In this document: positions 37,786 to 52,071 of the stretch, in pieces | Layout: every line of letters starts with the position of its first letter | Position numbering within the stretch: the stretch's first letter is position 1 | Assembly: GCA_030770545.1 (NCBI GenBank) | Contig: CM061102.1 | Location: forward strand, 9,041,501 to 9,105,500 | Direction: 5' to 3' | DNA: 64,000 nt | Origin: Macropodus opercularis | Lineage: Eukaryota; Chordata; Actinopteri; Anabantiformes; Osphronemidae | Position numbers and translations under genes: made by a program | The notes under the pieces: generated by a model | The model's input: the letters and a program-made list of their open reading frames with translations, nothing else | Told to the model about the DNA's origin: nothing | The model's database searches: none

Positions 37786-40041
37786 TGACTGAAATATTGT
37801 TTTATGGATGCAGTTGTGGGGGGCGGGGAGGGTGTTTGACCTTTTTAAAGCATGTGCACATTTGTAAACATGGAGAATTTAGTCTCTGTGTGTTCCCATA
37901 ACAGTAAAAGACAAACAAAGCTGAACATGGTTTTATGGTGAAATTAAATAATAAACATAAATGAATCCTTAAGTTACACAGGTACAAAAATGGTTCCATA
38001 CTGCTTCTGTCTTGCTTCATCCAGCTGAATTATTTTTGTACATTACCCCGAATTAAATCAATGCAACTGTTAAATACGAAGAAACATCAGCAGATTTAAA
38101 AAATGACAGCTCTTACTAATATGTCAAAATATAAACGAAATAATAAGAAGAATAGAAATAATGCCTTTGAAATGGCTCTATTTTGAACTAAGTCTAAATC
38201 TCAGCAGTCAAGGTAAATAAAAGCAGAATTTATGGTTTTATTTGTGTTGCAGTTGCTCTTTCCCGTCTTTTGACCTCTTGGCGTACATCCATTCCTACGA
38301 TGATGCATGCTGTCGTCATGGCTACCTAACGCTCTAGTTCACACTGAGCATGGAGCATAAAAAGCTGATCACCGCCTCCAGGGGTGTGTGTGTGTGGCAT
38401 TTGTATTCATCCTATATGCGCATTCATGTGTGTGTGCGTATGTTGGTGGCGGTTTTCTTGACCTACACCTTTACTGATCCTCATTCTATCATCCTGCCAT
38501 GTTCTGAAACTCCCACTCAACTCCATTACTAGTCATTCTGGTCATTAGTTATTTATTTATTATTTATTTTTTTATACAATAATATCTGGCAAATGTCCTT
38601 AAATTGGTTTATTTTACTGTACTTTCACTGAAAAGAAGAAACTGCTTCATGTACAGTATCTCCACTGTATCCTGTGGAATCTCCAGAACACGCGTATCAA
38701 CACACATACTCCCATGGGCAAGATTGCTCGGACACCCAAATGTCAAGGCCCTCACAGTTCAAAAACCATCACTTTGTGTCTAAACCAGTCTTCAAATGAA
38801 TCCTGATAGAAGTCACTAATGCAATCAACCTTTTCGCCTCAATCCCAAACCTCCAATCTCCATGCGGGGCGATGTGGCCATGACGGGGCAGAGGACAGTA
38901 TCATCATCCTTTAACGATTCATGAGGCTGGGGAAAGATAAAAATCAATAGAGAATCCATGTACGCACCCTTGTGCTGGTATAGTTGAGGACAACTGTTAA
39001 ACTTTCGATCATTTTTCACCCGCAACACTTTCCTTAACCTCAACCATTAAATCCTTTCTGTTCAACCTATCTCTAACCCTATCAGACTGCTGGCTCTTTT
39101 TTTACATCAAAGGCTGGTAAATGGTGCTCAGAAGTGCCAATTTCTGGGTTCTCTGATCTTGTCAGAGTGTCACAGGATACTTTGGACCCACAGTGAGATG
39201 GAGCATTGCTCTGTTTGAATGGAGTGTTTCTGACTCTCACTTGGCCCACAATAAATTCTCCCAAGAGAGGCCCTGCCTCCTTCAGGTCAAATTCATATCA
39301 GCTCTGTGTTTGATGTGCTGTCTATACGTAAGACCCTGGACACCAGCGCTGCTTACGGGTTAGCGCTAACATCCAGATATTCCACAGTCCTTGTCATGTT
39401 TAAAACTGAACACCCCACATCTACGGGGTACATTTGTGGCAAGCAAGCTTATTGGAATCAAATTCAGCTGGCTCGGTTTTCTAGCTCATCACAACATCGG
39501 AGAGTCATAGAATAGACCTACTAATAAGATGCTATACCAAAACTATGCTGTGAAACAAACACATGAACATGTCAAGTGAATCCAGATGATAATATACTGT
39601 AGTTCTACTCCAAAGCAACAAACCTCAGTCAATTCTTGTCCTCAGTGCACTGTAAGATCTCCTCAAAGGATATCTTTTTTATTTTTAATACATGTGCGCG
39701 TTGGAAAGGGAGAGACAGAAATAAAAAATAGTTTCTGTGTGTGTACATAACAGGGTGTTCTGTCATTAATGTGTTTTTGTACCAGTGGGCCTCAGAGTGA
39801 TCTAATACAGAGGCTGGGTTCTCAATTTGTGGTGTTTCTCAAGCCTATATTTAACAGCAACAAAGCCAAGACCCCAGACCACAGTTCCCTCCCACTCAAT
39901 CTAACTCCATTTTACATCCACCAAAAGGCTCTACTTTTATCTCCAGCAATTCATCTGGGACACATATGGGGACCTTTCTGGAAAATAAATGAGTAGCGAA
40001 ATAGGCTCTGTACCACTCCCTCTCTGTCTCTGGTACACAAT

Positions 40042-40083
40042 GATTTTATATCCAAAGATATAAAATCTCAGTGATTTTATATC
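40042..40083. repeat. 10-bp hairpin plus a third copy of its arm
   Basis: GATTTTATAT (40042-40051) and ATATAAAATC (40058-40067) form a perfect stem with a 6-base loop. GATTTTATATCC recurs at 40072-40083. Confidence 0.75.
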
Positions 40084-40480
40084 CAGAGAAATGAAGCAGC
40101 CGAGCTCTTTTTCATAACAACCGCAGAGTAAAAATAGAAGCTAAACCAACCTTAAACCAAACTGCTCTGTGCTTCAATTTGAGATAACCGAATTCACAGA
40201 AGTCACATGTTTTCATCTGGCCAATGTTCCTATTTACACAACTGTAAACATTAATTCTGGTAAATGAAGGCTTTTAAAGTGTTCATGTATTTAATGCTGT
40301 TATGTTGTTTACCTGAAGACAAATATACCATGAGAGCGTGTGTGTGTTGTGAAGCAAGCGCTTATTTATTTCTCATGATTCATATCTTTATGATGAATGC
40401 GTACACAAATGATATGAATACAGTATATCCTACAGTGAACAACAGCACTTGGTTTGGTAGAGGCAAGTTCAGTATAACAG

Positions 40481-40625
40481 TGTGTGTGTGTGTGCTTGTA
40501 TTCACCGTATAGTGAGGACCATGAGCAGATTTTCCTTATCAAGTGAGGACATTTAGGATTTTGTGGGGTCTTCATAGCTACGTTTCGGTCTAAGAGTCGT
40601 CGTGAGGGTTAGGGTTAAGAGGCTG
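40481..40625 (+). repeat. Teleost-type dispersed repeat fragment with (GT)n head
   Basis: A (GT)n stretch leads into GCTTGTATTCACCGTATAGT, then GAGGACC, and later AAGTGAGGACATTTAGGATT, TTTGTGGGG and GAGGGTTAGGGTTAAG. I recognise the order (GT)n, 'TATAGTGAGGACC', 'GAGGACATT', 'GTGGGG', 'GGGTTAGGGTTA' from repeats scattered through many fish genomes. No open frame or terminal repeats are visible. The boundaries are approximate and the class is unknown. Confidence 0.45.
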
Positions 40626-43600
40626 CATCCGGCTTCCCTTGGGTTAAACATCACACATTCCACAGACGCGTTTCCTTCCCAGCCTTCTCTCATGCACAGC
40701 CTCCATTTCTACACGCAGCTCACGCTTTGCACAGCGCAGAGCATCTACAACGCTACCAATTAGCCTAAGGAAACACGAATTCGATTACAGTGTGTTCATA
40801 ACATGCGTTAATTCAGTATGTTGATTTACATACTGATTTTAGCATAGGCCACTACACTTAATGAGATGATTTGAATACGCCTGTCGATGCGCGTGTGCCT
40901 TTACTCAACTATTAACCCTGACAGAATTTATCTACGTTAGTCACTTTTAGGAAACATATGAGTCAAATTTATTGTTGTTTCCAACAGCTCTGGAACAATA
41001 AAGACTAAATTATGAGGAATATTTAACCACTTTTCTTTAGTGCACTTGGCGCCTCAGTGCATGTCTATCCACTCACAGATTTCGGTCTGTTTGATGTGTT
41101 TTGGTGGAGGCCAGACGAGTCAACTGCTCCATGGGCTTGTGTTTCCAATGACCTGAGGGTTGTGTGGTTGTGTGCGAGATGTTTGCCTGAATGTGTGTGT
41201 TTGTGTTTCCAATCTAATGTGCCATCTAAAGGGATGTGACAGCTCCTGGTGTTTGCAAGGGGAGGCTAGGCTAGCCCGAGCCAGGGTAGAGGTTGTTTAC
41301 ACCCTGAAATGTGACACATCACACAAGAAAGAAAGGAAGGAAAGTGGAAATGGCACAAAGGATAATGAGAACTGACACCTTTCAGGGCTGTTCTTTATTT
41401 GTGTGATTATATCCCCTGTTCACAGAATGTGCAGCTGTTCGCTGACTTTGAGCTGAGTGTTGGTTCACCTGCCTAAGAAAAGTCAGGTGAGGTATCTATA
41501 AATGCAAATATCAGAGCAAACTTATCATATAAGTTGTTCCCAATGATCTGCAAACTTCGGAGCTTTTTTTTTTCTTATTAATTGACCGATGTAGAAGTTC
41601 ATGACTCCAGTAACCACTGAATGAAAATGAAAACCAGCAAGGTGGTCCCCATTAAAGGGGCAGCCGTGTATCCAGATGAGTAATGCCATAGTAATGCCGA
41701 CCAGATGCTTGTGTTTTTCGCCAGCGTGGTTTCACTGCACCACAGCCTTTTCGCGGACGCTGGTTTTGTCTGCTGTACGAGCCAATCAAAGCAGGCCGAG
41801 ATGGGGCAACAGTTTCACTTTTGCAGAGGCTTCATTTGTTGCTATTCCTGTAGTCAGGCTTACTCTGCATGATCAAAAGTCTGGGTGCTTAATGTTTTAC
41901 CAGAGACAGCTGGGAGGTTGTCTGTGCATGTGTCTATGTGTGTGTGTGTGTGTGAGTGAGTGCTTGTGTTCCCATGTGTCTGTATAAAAAGACACTGTGA
42001 GAGCCCGCTCTATTAAAGTGCTGGGGAAGAACTAAAGGGCAGAATGAGGTTGGTTAGGTTCAGTCCAGCAGCTTCATTAGACAGGGTTTGGAAGCGAGAA
42101 AGGAGGATGAGAAGGACAACACAAGTAAAGGTGCAAAGAGAAAATAGAAAATAAGCTGAGACTAACTAAACGTGTGGTTTCCGTGCAGCTGAACATTACT
42201 GCTTGTATTTTCTACATTACATACACAAGCAGAACATCAGTATTTATTATTAGGCTTGAATATCCCACAAATCATAAACTTATTCAAGGAAAGTTCAGAT
42301 AGCCACCGAAAGTTAATAAGCAGCCGCTGCTGTGAGCGTAGAGAGAGCTGGAGTCACTGCCAGTGGGTGGAGAGCGAACCTCAATAATGTAAGACAACAG
42401 GCATCACCAGCAACGTCTTTATTATTGTCTGACCAAAGCAGAGCAATCAGCATCTGCAATGTATGAAATGAAATTCAGATTTAAGCTATGAACAAGGCTA
42501 AACAAAGGCATAGGTAGGAATCCATAAAGCTGCAGCAAGTGTCACAAGTGTCTCAGAGCCAGAGTCTAACTCCCAGCTTTAGGTTGGCTGCTTTCATTTG
42601 GGAGAGCTCCCATCGATGCTCAGTGTCATCACGTCATTGATTAGCGCTGCACATAATGAAAAAGCCAATACACAGGTATTCACACACATGCAGACAATGT
42701 GTTGCCTACCTGTAACGACACATGATCTAGATACCACTGACAAACAGGTTAATCAAATCATGTTTCCGGCCATTAAGGTGGAATTCTAGCACTTTACAGT
42801 GTCTACTGTGGGATAAGATGCTGCCAACCAGAGACACAAGACACAATGCAGGCACTGAGACATTACTGTACGTTTTCAGTCTCTGTCAAATCCAAACAAA
42901 GGTCTAACTAAACACATTTCCTGGCGTGGCATCTACATTAGCACGTTGATTTTGCCAGTAAAGTTTGAAATTATGAAGAAAGTCTGGTGATAAACAGCCG
43001 TTTTGTCTGCCTATAAGAAGGCAGGATACACGCGATAAATCAATACAAGGCCAAGAGGATAGATTTTGGAAAACTGATGCATGAAGCCTCTAAAGTAAAA
43101 AAAAGCCAAGAGGCAGAGCAGACCTACAGTGAGAGGTTAGGAAGAGCCACACGCTTCATGTAGAGCCAATTATTTATGAAGGAATGCAGTGCTTAATATC
43201 GTTGGCTAATATGTACAAATATATGCAGTTTAGCTCCTAATTGATTATATTTTACATCTCAACGTCTCAAACAGTCTGAAACCAACAGATGTGCTAATGG
43301 ACCATCCTACATCACATTGCTTCACAAATGCTTTTAATAATTTACATTTTTAACAACCAATAGATTTTCATACCTTTTGAATTGTAATAGGAACATTTTC
43401 AGAGACCTGTGTTCAGCTATTATCAAATAACTTAAATTAAGAAAAGAGGTCAAAGTTCAGAAAATAGATCATAGTGGTGTTTAATAGACTCCTGTGTATG
43501 GACTGAAAACCTCTGTAGGACCCCAACAGTTGATCACATGAGGACTTAGCTCATAGCAGTCATGTATTATGATATTTAACTTAAAGCATAGCTCCAGGTT

Positions 43601-46600
43601 GAAACTGTTCTCGAAAAACCTCTGGACATCTTACATATGTGCATTTTGATCTTGATAGTTTGGCTGCAGGAGGACATAAATTGATTCTTGGAAACATAAG
43701 GAAACTGAAGGGAAGGCAGAGCTGCATCTCCCTTGCTTTTGGGGAGATAACATTGGCAGTAAGAGAAATGCAGGAAGGGCCTCTTAGGCGATACAAGGGT
43801 TTATTTACTGCTGAGATGTCAAGCTGTGTGCTATAAAATATTGCTTGGTGATCTCCCCTGGTTAACCCATGTTCAAAGAACTGTAATGGTCTCTCCCCTG
43901 TCTACTAAAAATGTATCTATGTTGGCTCTGGGCTAGCAAACCTGGCAGAACTACCAGAACTTTACAAAGCCCTTCCTGCCAAATAAACCTGGTTTACAGG
44001 TTTCCTGGCTATTAAAAATAAAGACAATCCAACCTGGCTTTTTACTTTGCCTGTGTAGATTAACAAGACGCACTAAAAATGTAATTATTGAACTCACTCA
44101 TCTTCTACCGCTTAGTCGGCGTAATTTCATATTGCACGCGGAAAGACTGTAAACCAGGCTCTTTACGGCACAATATGTGTCGGCATCACTCACAAATCCA
44201 TATCACTCCAGAGCAGAAGGTTTAGCCATTTGTTATTGACTCACCTAGAGAAAGAGACAGACAGAGAAGAAAGAACAGAAAGACCACAGTTAGTGCTTTA
44301 AATTTCAGATCATTTCACAGAATCAATTTCTCCTATGGAATTCCGGCACCGCGGCTGTTTTAATTTGTCTGTATTGTATTGTAAGATAAATAAAAACTAT
44401 TTGTACCATTACAAAGTGCTGAGGCATTCTTTAGGAGAGGCATCAATAAACACGGGCACATTCACACACGGCAATCAGGTCTTCTTTCCACCATAATGGA
44501 GAGTAAACAGTGAAGGAGGATCAGAGGAAAGACTATCTGTCGTTTCCTGCTGAGTGACTGATAATAGAGGGGGTGGAAAGTGTGTTTATTGGGAAGAAAG
44601 GACGCATGTGTGTATATTTCTGTATGTGTGCAAGTAGTGCAAGTGGGCGGATGAGATCTTGGCATCTTGTGAAATGTTGAGAAATGTGCTTCAGTGTCAG
44701 CCATCGCTGGCAACTCGCTTTTTCCGCTTTTATTCAATGTCATTGTATTTGACTGTATTTCCATCTATTGATGACGAATCGCGAGATGATGACGAGTCTA
44801 ATAAATCCATTAGTGACATTTCTTGAAAGCCTGGTTCCACTAACTGAATAAACAGCTGAGAACGGAGCTAGAGATAAGCACGGACGGAGAGCTAGAGTGA
44901 AAAGGTAATGAGCCCTGGTCTGAAGTCAAAAGCAAAGTAGAGGCTCATCTCCCGCAATCAGATGATGGCAAAGCCAATGAGGCGCACAGAGGGATCGGTG
45001 AGAAACCTCACTAACGCTTTTGTGCCAACCAGGAGTTCGCAGATTAGCTTGGGTCACCGACATAAAACCGCACATCAGACAGTCAGACTCATGTCAGCGA
45101 ACGCAGCGCTACTCAGCAGGTGGACAATAGTTACTTTTGTTCAGTCAACACATTAATGCCTCTTTGAATCGACTCCACATCACCAAGAGCAGGCAGCCAG
45201 TCCCAGCTCTCCCTGCTGGTGCTGCTGTGGTGCCACAAACTCAGCCTGCTCCACCTGAGCGGTGGATCTGGGGGAGTACTTCCTGATGTGCAGCTGCACT
45301 GACACGGATAAAGACGCACTAATGCGTTAATGGTTGCTTTACCCATCTGGACCCATCTGGAGCCAGTGCTGACAAGGTGAAAGTGAGTGTGTGTCTGTGG
45401 ATGTGTACCCAGCTCTCACTTCTCACCACGCGTTGTGTATCGCATGTGGCGCTGCACTGGACGTGGGCAGCCGGAGTCAGACCCTCTGCTGACGGACCAG
45501 GTTAAAGATCCACGCACGCACAAACGCAGGTTCTCCATATTCTCCATATTAGTCAAAACTGAGCAGAGTAGCCTTGTGCCTGATTGTAAATCTCTCAGAC
45601 CTTTACGGCTTATGACACAGATTCAGACACGTGCAATGTAAGTGAGAAAAGTAAATAATAAATGAGAGACGCTGCAACCTCATCCAGCTTTTCCATTGTT
45701 ATTATGACAGCTCATGTATTATCACCATGAGTATTTCGCAGGAGTTTGCACCTGTGTTCTTACAGTACATTGTACGTAATTTAACAGCTCTGCTCTGCAA
45801 GGCCACTGGTGTTAATAACACTGCGAGCTGCGCGTGTTTGCTTGAAGATACACTATTAATATTAAAGGAATGAACAGACAATGACGATGTAATGGTGTAA
45901 TTGTCCAGTCAAGTGTGTAAATAGCTCAGGAGAGTGAAGGGAAGCGTCACCCCATGCTGCACACTGAACCTCAAACCAAGCACGTCTTACCAGATGAACA
46001 TGAAGCCGTAAAACTGTGGGGTGGTTTTGTGAAGCAGATTTTCTCAGCCTCCCCCCCAGAGCGGTTAAAAATAGAGTGGACGTAAAAAGGCCCCTTGAGG
46101 TGCCAATGTGCCAAATCACAGTTCACACTACAGATCTAGTCAGAAGTGTTCGGTTGCCTTCTGATACACACAGGCTACACCGAGTTCATATCAACTGTGT
46201 TTCCTTTGTAACAAAAACCTGCATGAACCTGCTGCATGATGACATTTAATGAGTTTGGACGTTACTTCTCAAGCTGTTTTACATTCTGAGGTTTTCCCTC
46301 ATGTCAGTGTAACAGTAACGCTTTGTTCTGGTGCTGTGTTCTGTGGGAGGCCGGTATCAGTCAGCTGGAGGTGTAAGGAAATGCTATTACTGGTGAGAAA
46401 CTCTAGGAATTATTTGGCACTTGTGCTTGTCAAGTATCTACAAATACATATATTTGGCTTAAACCAGTAGAGTCTTTCTGTGGGCAGTTGCAGTAGCCAG
46501 TATTTTATTCTAGATTATAATAATCAGGAATATCTGCAGTGCATTTGCTGTTTTTCCATCTATTAAGCGTGTGACGTGCTGAAGCCTGCTGCTGCTCCGT

Positions 46601-49600
46601 TTATCCGTCGGACTGAAGGTCTACACCGTTGGCGTCAGGTAGCCATCGAACTACAGGCATTAATTTATGTTCCATATAAAATAATGGCAGATATTTGACT
46701 TGCGTGTCAGGCTCCTACATCCTGTAGCTTGATTGGCCCTTAAAGAATGCAAACTTACCGCATACGTAAAGTGAAAGAAATGATTCATTTTAATTGCATT
46801 CCTGATTAAAGAAAACAAAACTATTCCAAAGTGTAGAGAGATTGATTCCAGCCTAAGAAGCAGTGTTTGTCGCAGCCCTCTGTGAGAATGGGTAACATAT
46901 TTTAGAGGCATTGGTAAGATAGAAGATCAGTTCTGCTCAATAGAGAAAAGACAGCCAAGACTCAATAAGCTCCTTGTGCCACGTAAAGGCTGTGAAATAG
47001 ATGAGCTTAAATCACTGTTAAGAGCTTGTTCACAAGTTTTTATAGAGTTTTGAGATGTGGGAAATCACGCCAAAACGATTTGTGCTGCTAGACTCAACTG
47101 ATTCTCAGTGGATGCCACTAAATGTTACAGTGGAAATGATCACTAAATGGTAGCAGCCTCACAGACGGAGGAGAAGCAGCCTGAATGAAAAGTGTTTCAT
47201 AGTCAATGCAATCAATACGTGATCTTGCTCTTCTATCTATACAGTAGACGCTGCCACCAGCAATTCTCACGCTTCCTGTGTTTGCTAGTAACTGAAGGAA
47301 CCATCTTCCAAACGTATGGCACAGCATAGAATTACAGACGAATCGTTATTACTAGACTTTTTCGTCTGCAGCTTATTGTTCCCCTATAACCTGCATTTAC
47401 TTCACCTTAGTTGAAATTGAATTTGCGGAGCTTTCAGCGCAGAAAGTGCGTTTCACGAGCACGTCTGTGCGTTTCTGTGCGCACACACCCACATAGTGTA
47501 TGTTAGCCATGTGCACATATGCAGTGTGTTGCTCCGCCTGAAAGTCTTGGTTAATTTAGACCTCACTGTCTATGGAAGCAGCCTGAAAACCTCGGCTCTA
47601 TTCCAATCAACTCTGTCAGCAGCCAAAGACTAAATTCTGTCAATTTCCACACTTTGTAGTTTGCTGAGTGTTTCTCTGCTCTTCACCACAAAGGCCTCAT
47701 CCCTTTATGCCCTGACACATAAACACTGCAGAAGAAGCCAAACCGTTTGCAGAAAATGGGACAGTGAAGCAAGTAGTTTTGGTTACATTACATATGTTTT
47801 TCTTATTACATAACCTGCTAAAAGTCACCATTTTGAAGCTTTGCAAAGACAATACAGTATATTTCATGCATTCACTAAAGAAAAGTTCATACAGCTTGCT
47901 TCCAGCATTTCCTAAACAATTTAAGAGAATATGAAAGCTGAAGGTAAAGAGAGGAAATGTTTAAATGGTACCGTGGATATATTCATGAAGCCGTACGTTT
48001 ACTTTCCCCATGTGGGTGGAATTTATTTATTGGCTTATGGTTGTATTTAGAGGTTTTTCCAGTGCCTTTAGGATTTGCATCTTATTATCAGTGAATGCTG
48101 TGCAGAGGAAAACAGGAAATCACACACTGATAAATCATGGGAATTCCAGGGTCATACTGAGCTGACGGGACCTTAAATGTCACGTTGTGGGTTGTACTAA
48201 GGTTAAAGCCCAAAGTGTGCACGACACCACTTACTACCCCATGCGTTGCCAAACGAGCCTTAATGCAGCTGCATCAAAGCACTTAAGCCATAGTTTCCCA
48301 GCTAAAAACGCATATGCCGTTATTGTGCTTATTGTGCGTTTGAAGGCATACGACACATAATTCATATGCTTATATAACAATCTGGAAGGTGTTAGAATCT
48401 GAAATTAGCTGGGAAATAAACAGAAAAAACACCATCTGTGGTGACTTGACTACTGAAAGATTTTCACCAAAGCTGAGTGATGCAATCAGTCAGTTTGAGT
48501 TTATGGAAACAATCGACCCTGGAGGAAAAACCCTTCTGAATCAAATTTACGGGTGAAATCTGTTTAAAATTCACATAAAGCGGTTTAAAATAAATCTGCT
48601 TCATGTTGATATTTGCAGTCAAGTTGAAGTCACAGTTTGTTTAAATTTTCAGTGCCGGGACACTTCAAACCTCACCACCTATGCGCACAGGTGCCTGAGA
48701 GGCACTTCAAACCCAAAATAAATCTGGGGTCTGGAAATCAGCGCATTCGGTTCCTGTATCAAGTCACTGCTGCGCTGAATTAATTCAGCTCCAATTAAAC
48801 CACGAGCACACAAACACACATAAAACGTCTCTTTTTCTCCACTCGTCTTTTCCACGCACACACACAAGCACAGCTATAGACATTTAAACAGAGAGTGTTG
48901 GGTTACTGATAACTGCTCTAATATATTTCTAATGAGGCACCTGCCAGGCTGTAGAGCTGCTAATTTACTAGTAGATTCAGCTGAACAGCTAGACTCTCTT
49001 CAGCTCAGCAGGAGTCACAGACACATGGTGAGACAGAGAGGTTGAGAGGAAATTTATGGAATTTTTACATGTCAAAAACCAACAGATAATAAAAAACAAC
49101 AATTAGGTTAAACATAAAGAACAAAGAAATGATTTGTTCTGAGAAGTACTTCCTGGGAGCGTGGCGGGGAGCAAACGCAGCGCTCGTCCGACATCCGTTC
49201 ACGGGAAGAACAACAAAAAACGCCCTCATCTGAGCTGTTGTTTCGTCGGATTATTAAAACATGACATCAATGCTTAGATTCGACGCAGATAATAAAAATT
49301 TCATCACCTTCCTAGGATTTATTCACAGGTTTTATAAGTATCCTTTTCATGATTTAACGTCGTTTTTCATGCGAAGTAAGCAAAGCGCTGGAGCAGGTGG
49401 GGAGCTAGCACAGTCAATAAAAACATATGGCAGGTGCAGTCACAGCCTGTATTTACTTTTCAGCTTAAATGAGTGAACAACATCTTCTTTAATGGCTGTT
49501 TCTTTGGATGCATCACATGCCACAACAGGATGGTTTTTCTTTGGCTGCGAGCGTTCCCAACCTTTAAAGGTGCAGATTTATGAGCAGAAGAAGCGATGAC

Positions 49601-51741
49601 ATGTGGGCGGAGGCTGTGTGGAAGGTTGCGTGTGCGTTTTGTGCCGTCTCGCAGACTCCATTTGCACCTGGATGACTCTGGCTGCCATCCAATGGCAATT
49701 TAAGCCAAACTTCATCTGGAGGTGATCTGGCAGACGCAATCACATTCGCATTACAGCGCGTGTTGTAAGTGCTGACACTACTCCCTGCATTAATGTGCTT
49801 TTTTCCCATCCAAACATAGATCCAATTACCTGGAGTAAATGTCCCACTTTAAGATGCTGAGCCCTGTTGGATTCATAGCAACCCTTCAGTCTCATCCTCC
49901 AGATCCTTCTTAGGTCATGCCACCATGAAACTAAACTTTTTTTATTCGTTCCCCCAACGCGTTTAAACCATCACATAGAAGCTTCTCGACTTCAAGCGCC
50001 TGGTGTCCACTTTCAGTTCTAATGGCCGTGTATGTACAGTAGGACACATCTGATCACATCACAGAGGGCACAAGTGAGAATTAATCTGTTTACAAGTAAC
50101 CTTAGCGTGTGTACGTAGACAGAGAGAGCAAGGGCAGGACACGTTGCTGTAGCCAGAAGAGTGAGGAGACAGCAGGTTGCTAAAGAATTGATGAGGAGAG
50201 TAGGGACATATTTCACCTAAGACACTTCCTGCTGTGATACATGTCCTCCATGATGACTTCCTGTCATCAATATCATTACATCCTGCTGAGGTGAGTTGAC
50301 AAAGGTACTGTATCTGCTCTGTACCCGTACTACCCTGTGCTGTGCCGAGACTCAGTGTGTGTATTTGAAAACTGGGAATGTGGGTTTACATGGTTTTTTT
50401 TTTTAGATATTTAGAAATTTCAGTATGACGCATGCATCAACAAAAGATAAGACACAGCAAGTGCAAGTGACGGTAAAACAGAGAGACTAAAAACAATACA
50501 AACTCAAAAAACTTGCAGGTGGAATGATTCTTTGTTCCCCCTCAAGAAAAATCTACTGTTGTGTAAACCTTCGTACAATCTGTCACAACATCACATCAGC
50601 AGGTGTTTTGCGATGCAGCAAATCATATTTCAAGGAGAGCTTTTCCAGTAGCCGCACTGCTGTCCTGTCAAATCACAGAAAACTCGCCGGTGACAAGAAC
50701 CTACTGGCTGGACACCAACGCCGATTTAATACTACAGACACAAACTTAATCACAGCGGAATAAAGGAGCCTATTGAGGAGGCTGTGCAGCCAGCATCTCT
50801 AAAGGAGGGATATGTCTGCCAAAGATTCCGAGTCCACGACTCCTGTCTGATAATAACAACTGTAGAAGAAATGATAATAACTGAAGATAAGTGGCATGAG
50901 AAATAACAATAGCATAGTTTGAAAAGGCAGAGGAAAAAGATTTGACATCATCCTACTTTCAACATTTTGTTGTGCACACTCTTATCCTCATTGTCACCAC
51001 TGTACCCCTCACAAATGTAACAGCTTCTCATTAAAGAATATAAAATATTATAGAGACAAGAGACTTGACATAAATCAAGGCAACACCAGGCAAACAAAAT
51101 TAATAAGGCACTGCAGTGTATGCTAATGAGCACAATAGACGGTGCACATGCTTTTGATCAGCGAGAAAACTTTTGTTTTCAAGACCACTTTTTTTTAAGT
51201 GCACAGATCCTCATTGAACTGGGCCATGAATGCATCTCTCTCACAGCACAATACCTTAAAAAAAGAAGCCATGTAGCGTTTTGATCTTAGTCCAACATTA
51301 GCCCGAGCATTCATGCAAATCGTGTCTATTGTTTGCAGCAGTTGTTGCACTGACACGCTGCGAATGCCCTGTAAACACAAAGTGGCCACGGTAATCTGAT
51401 GTATTGCTGCAGTATTTGTACAAGAAACCATTTTTTTATTATGACACAAAACAACCAGGCTGAACTCAAAGCAGCGCACAGAGAAATGAGAGTTACACAA
51501 GACCTGGCTGTGTTTTAGTTGTGACAGGGAAAATGCATTAGTAACAGCACTTCATGTAAAGCTGCAGCCAGACCACTTAAGATTATTTCAATAGAGGACA
51601 ATACTGTTAAGGACACTAAGCCCGACACTGTTAAATGGTGAGTCTAAATAGTTAAGAGACTATTCAACCCTTACCTGCCACTTACTTTTCAGTAACCATG
51701 GAAACTGAGAGATTTAACGTTAAAGAAGAACGATGGGTGAA
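40626..51741. other. Non-coding, unique sequence
   Basis: One GT microsatellite (41.94 kb) and small tandem doublets at 45341-45360 (ACCCATCTGG twice) and 45532-45550 (TCTCCATAT type). Both strands are open over 43.58-43.84 kb, but no codon bias or splice sites support a gene. Confidence 0.7.
41937..41960 (+). repeat. (GT)n microsatellite
   Basis: GT run followed by GAGTGAGT. Confidence 0.9.
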
Positions 51742-51755
51742 CTACTGTATGAACA
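51742..51755. repeat. Target-site duplication, SINE left side
   Basis: CTACTGTATGAACA, identical over 14 bases to the copy at 52072-52085. Confidence 0.92.
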
Positions 51756-52071
51756 GTCAGTCATTTTCTACCGCTTCCGCCCCGTAGGGGTCGTGGGCGT
51801 GCTGGAGCCTGTCCCAGCTGTCTATGGGCGAGAGGCAGGGTTCACCCTGGACAGGTCGCCAGTCATAAAGACGCACAACCAGTCACACGCACACTCACAC
51901 CGACGGGCAATTTAGAGTTTTTCCAATCAGCCTAACTGCATGTGTTTGGACTGTGGGAGGAAGCCGGAGACCCCGGAGAGAACCCACGCAGACACGAGGA
52001 GAACATGCAGACTCCACACAGAAAGGCCCACGGTCGCCTCCGGGAATCGAACCCGGGACCTTCTCGCGGTG
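51756..52071 (-). mobile_element. tRNA-derived SINE, 5'-truncated, with 14-bp target-site duplication
   Basis: An insertion of about 316 bp flanked by the perfect direct repeat CTACTGTATGAACA (51742-51755 and 52072-52085). Read on the minus strand it begins with GCACCGCGAGAAGGTCCC and a canonical RNA polymerase III B box, GGTTCGATTCC (52043-52053). A body common to many fish SINE copies follows, and it ends in GAAAATGACTGAC, a short tandem tail of the kind used by LINE-mobilised elements. The upstream A box is missing, so the copy starts inside the tRNA-like head and is probably not transcribed from its own promoter. A long target duplication and a tandem 3' tail fit target-primed reverse transcription. 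The family name (V-SINE-like or another fish tRNA-SINE) is not certain. Confidence 0.88.

Larger units (their letters stand above)
31336..40480. other. Non-coding, unique sequence
   Basis: Three CA microsatellites (31.5, 36.4, 37.7 kb) and AT-rich stretches near 38.1 and 38.55 kb. No supported gene. Confidence 0.7.

Noticed and set aside
40604..40618. Interstitial telomere repeat
   Set aside because: Only two GGGTTA units, inside a recognisable dispersed fish repeat.
43581..43836. Sense and antisense ORFs over the same bases
   Set aside because: The mirrored look comes from an imperfect inverted repeat around a GCATCTC/GAGAAATGC pair; no support for coding.
45131..45346. Minus-strand ORF in a GC-richer patch
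   Set aside because: No motif, no splice context and no codon preference strong enough to report as an exon.
52036..52071. tRNA gene suggested by a perfect B box
   Set aside because: There is no A box and no cloverleaf; it is the tRNA-derived head of the SINE.
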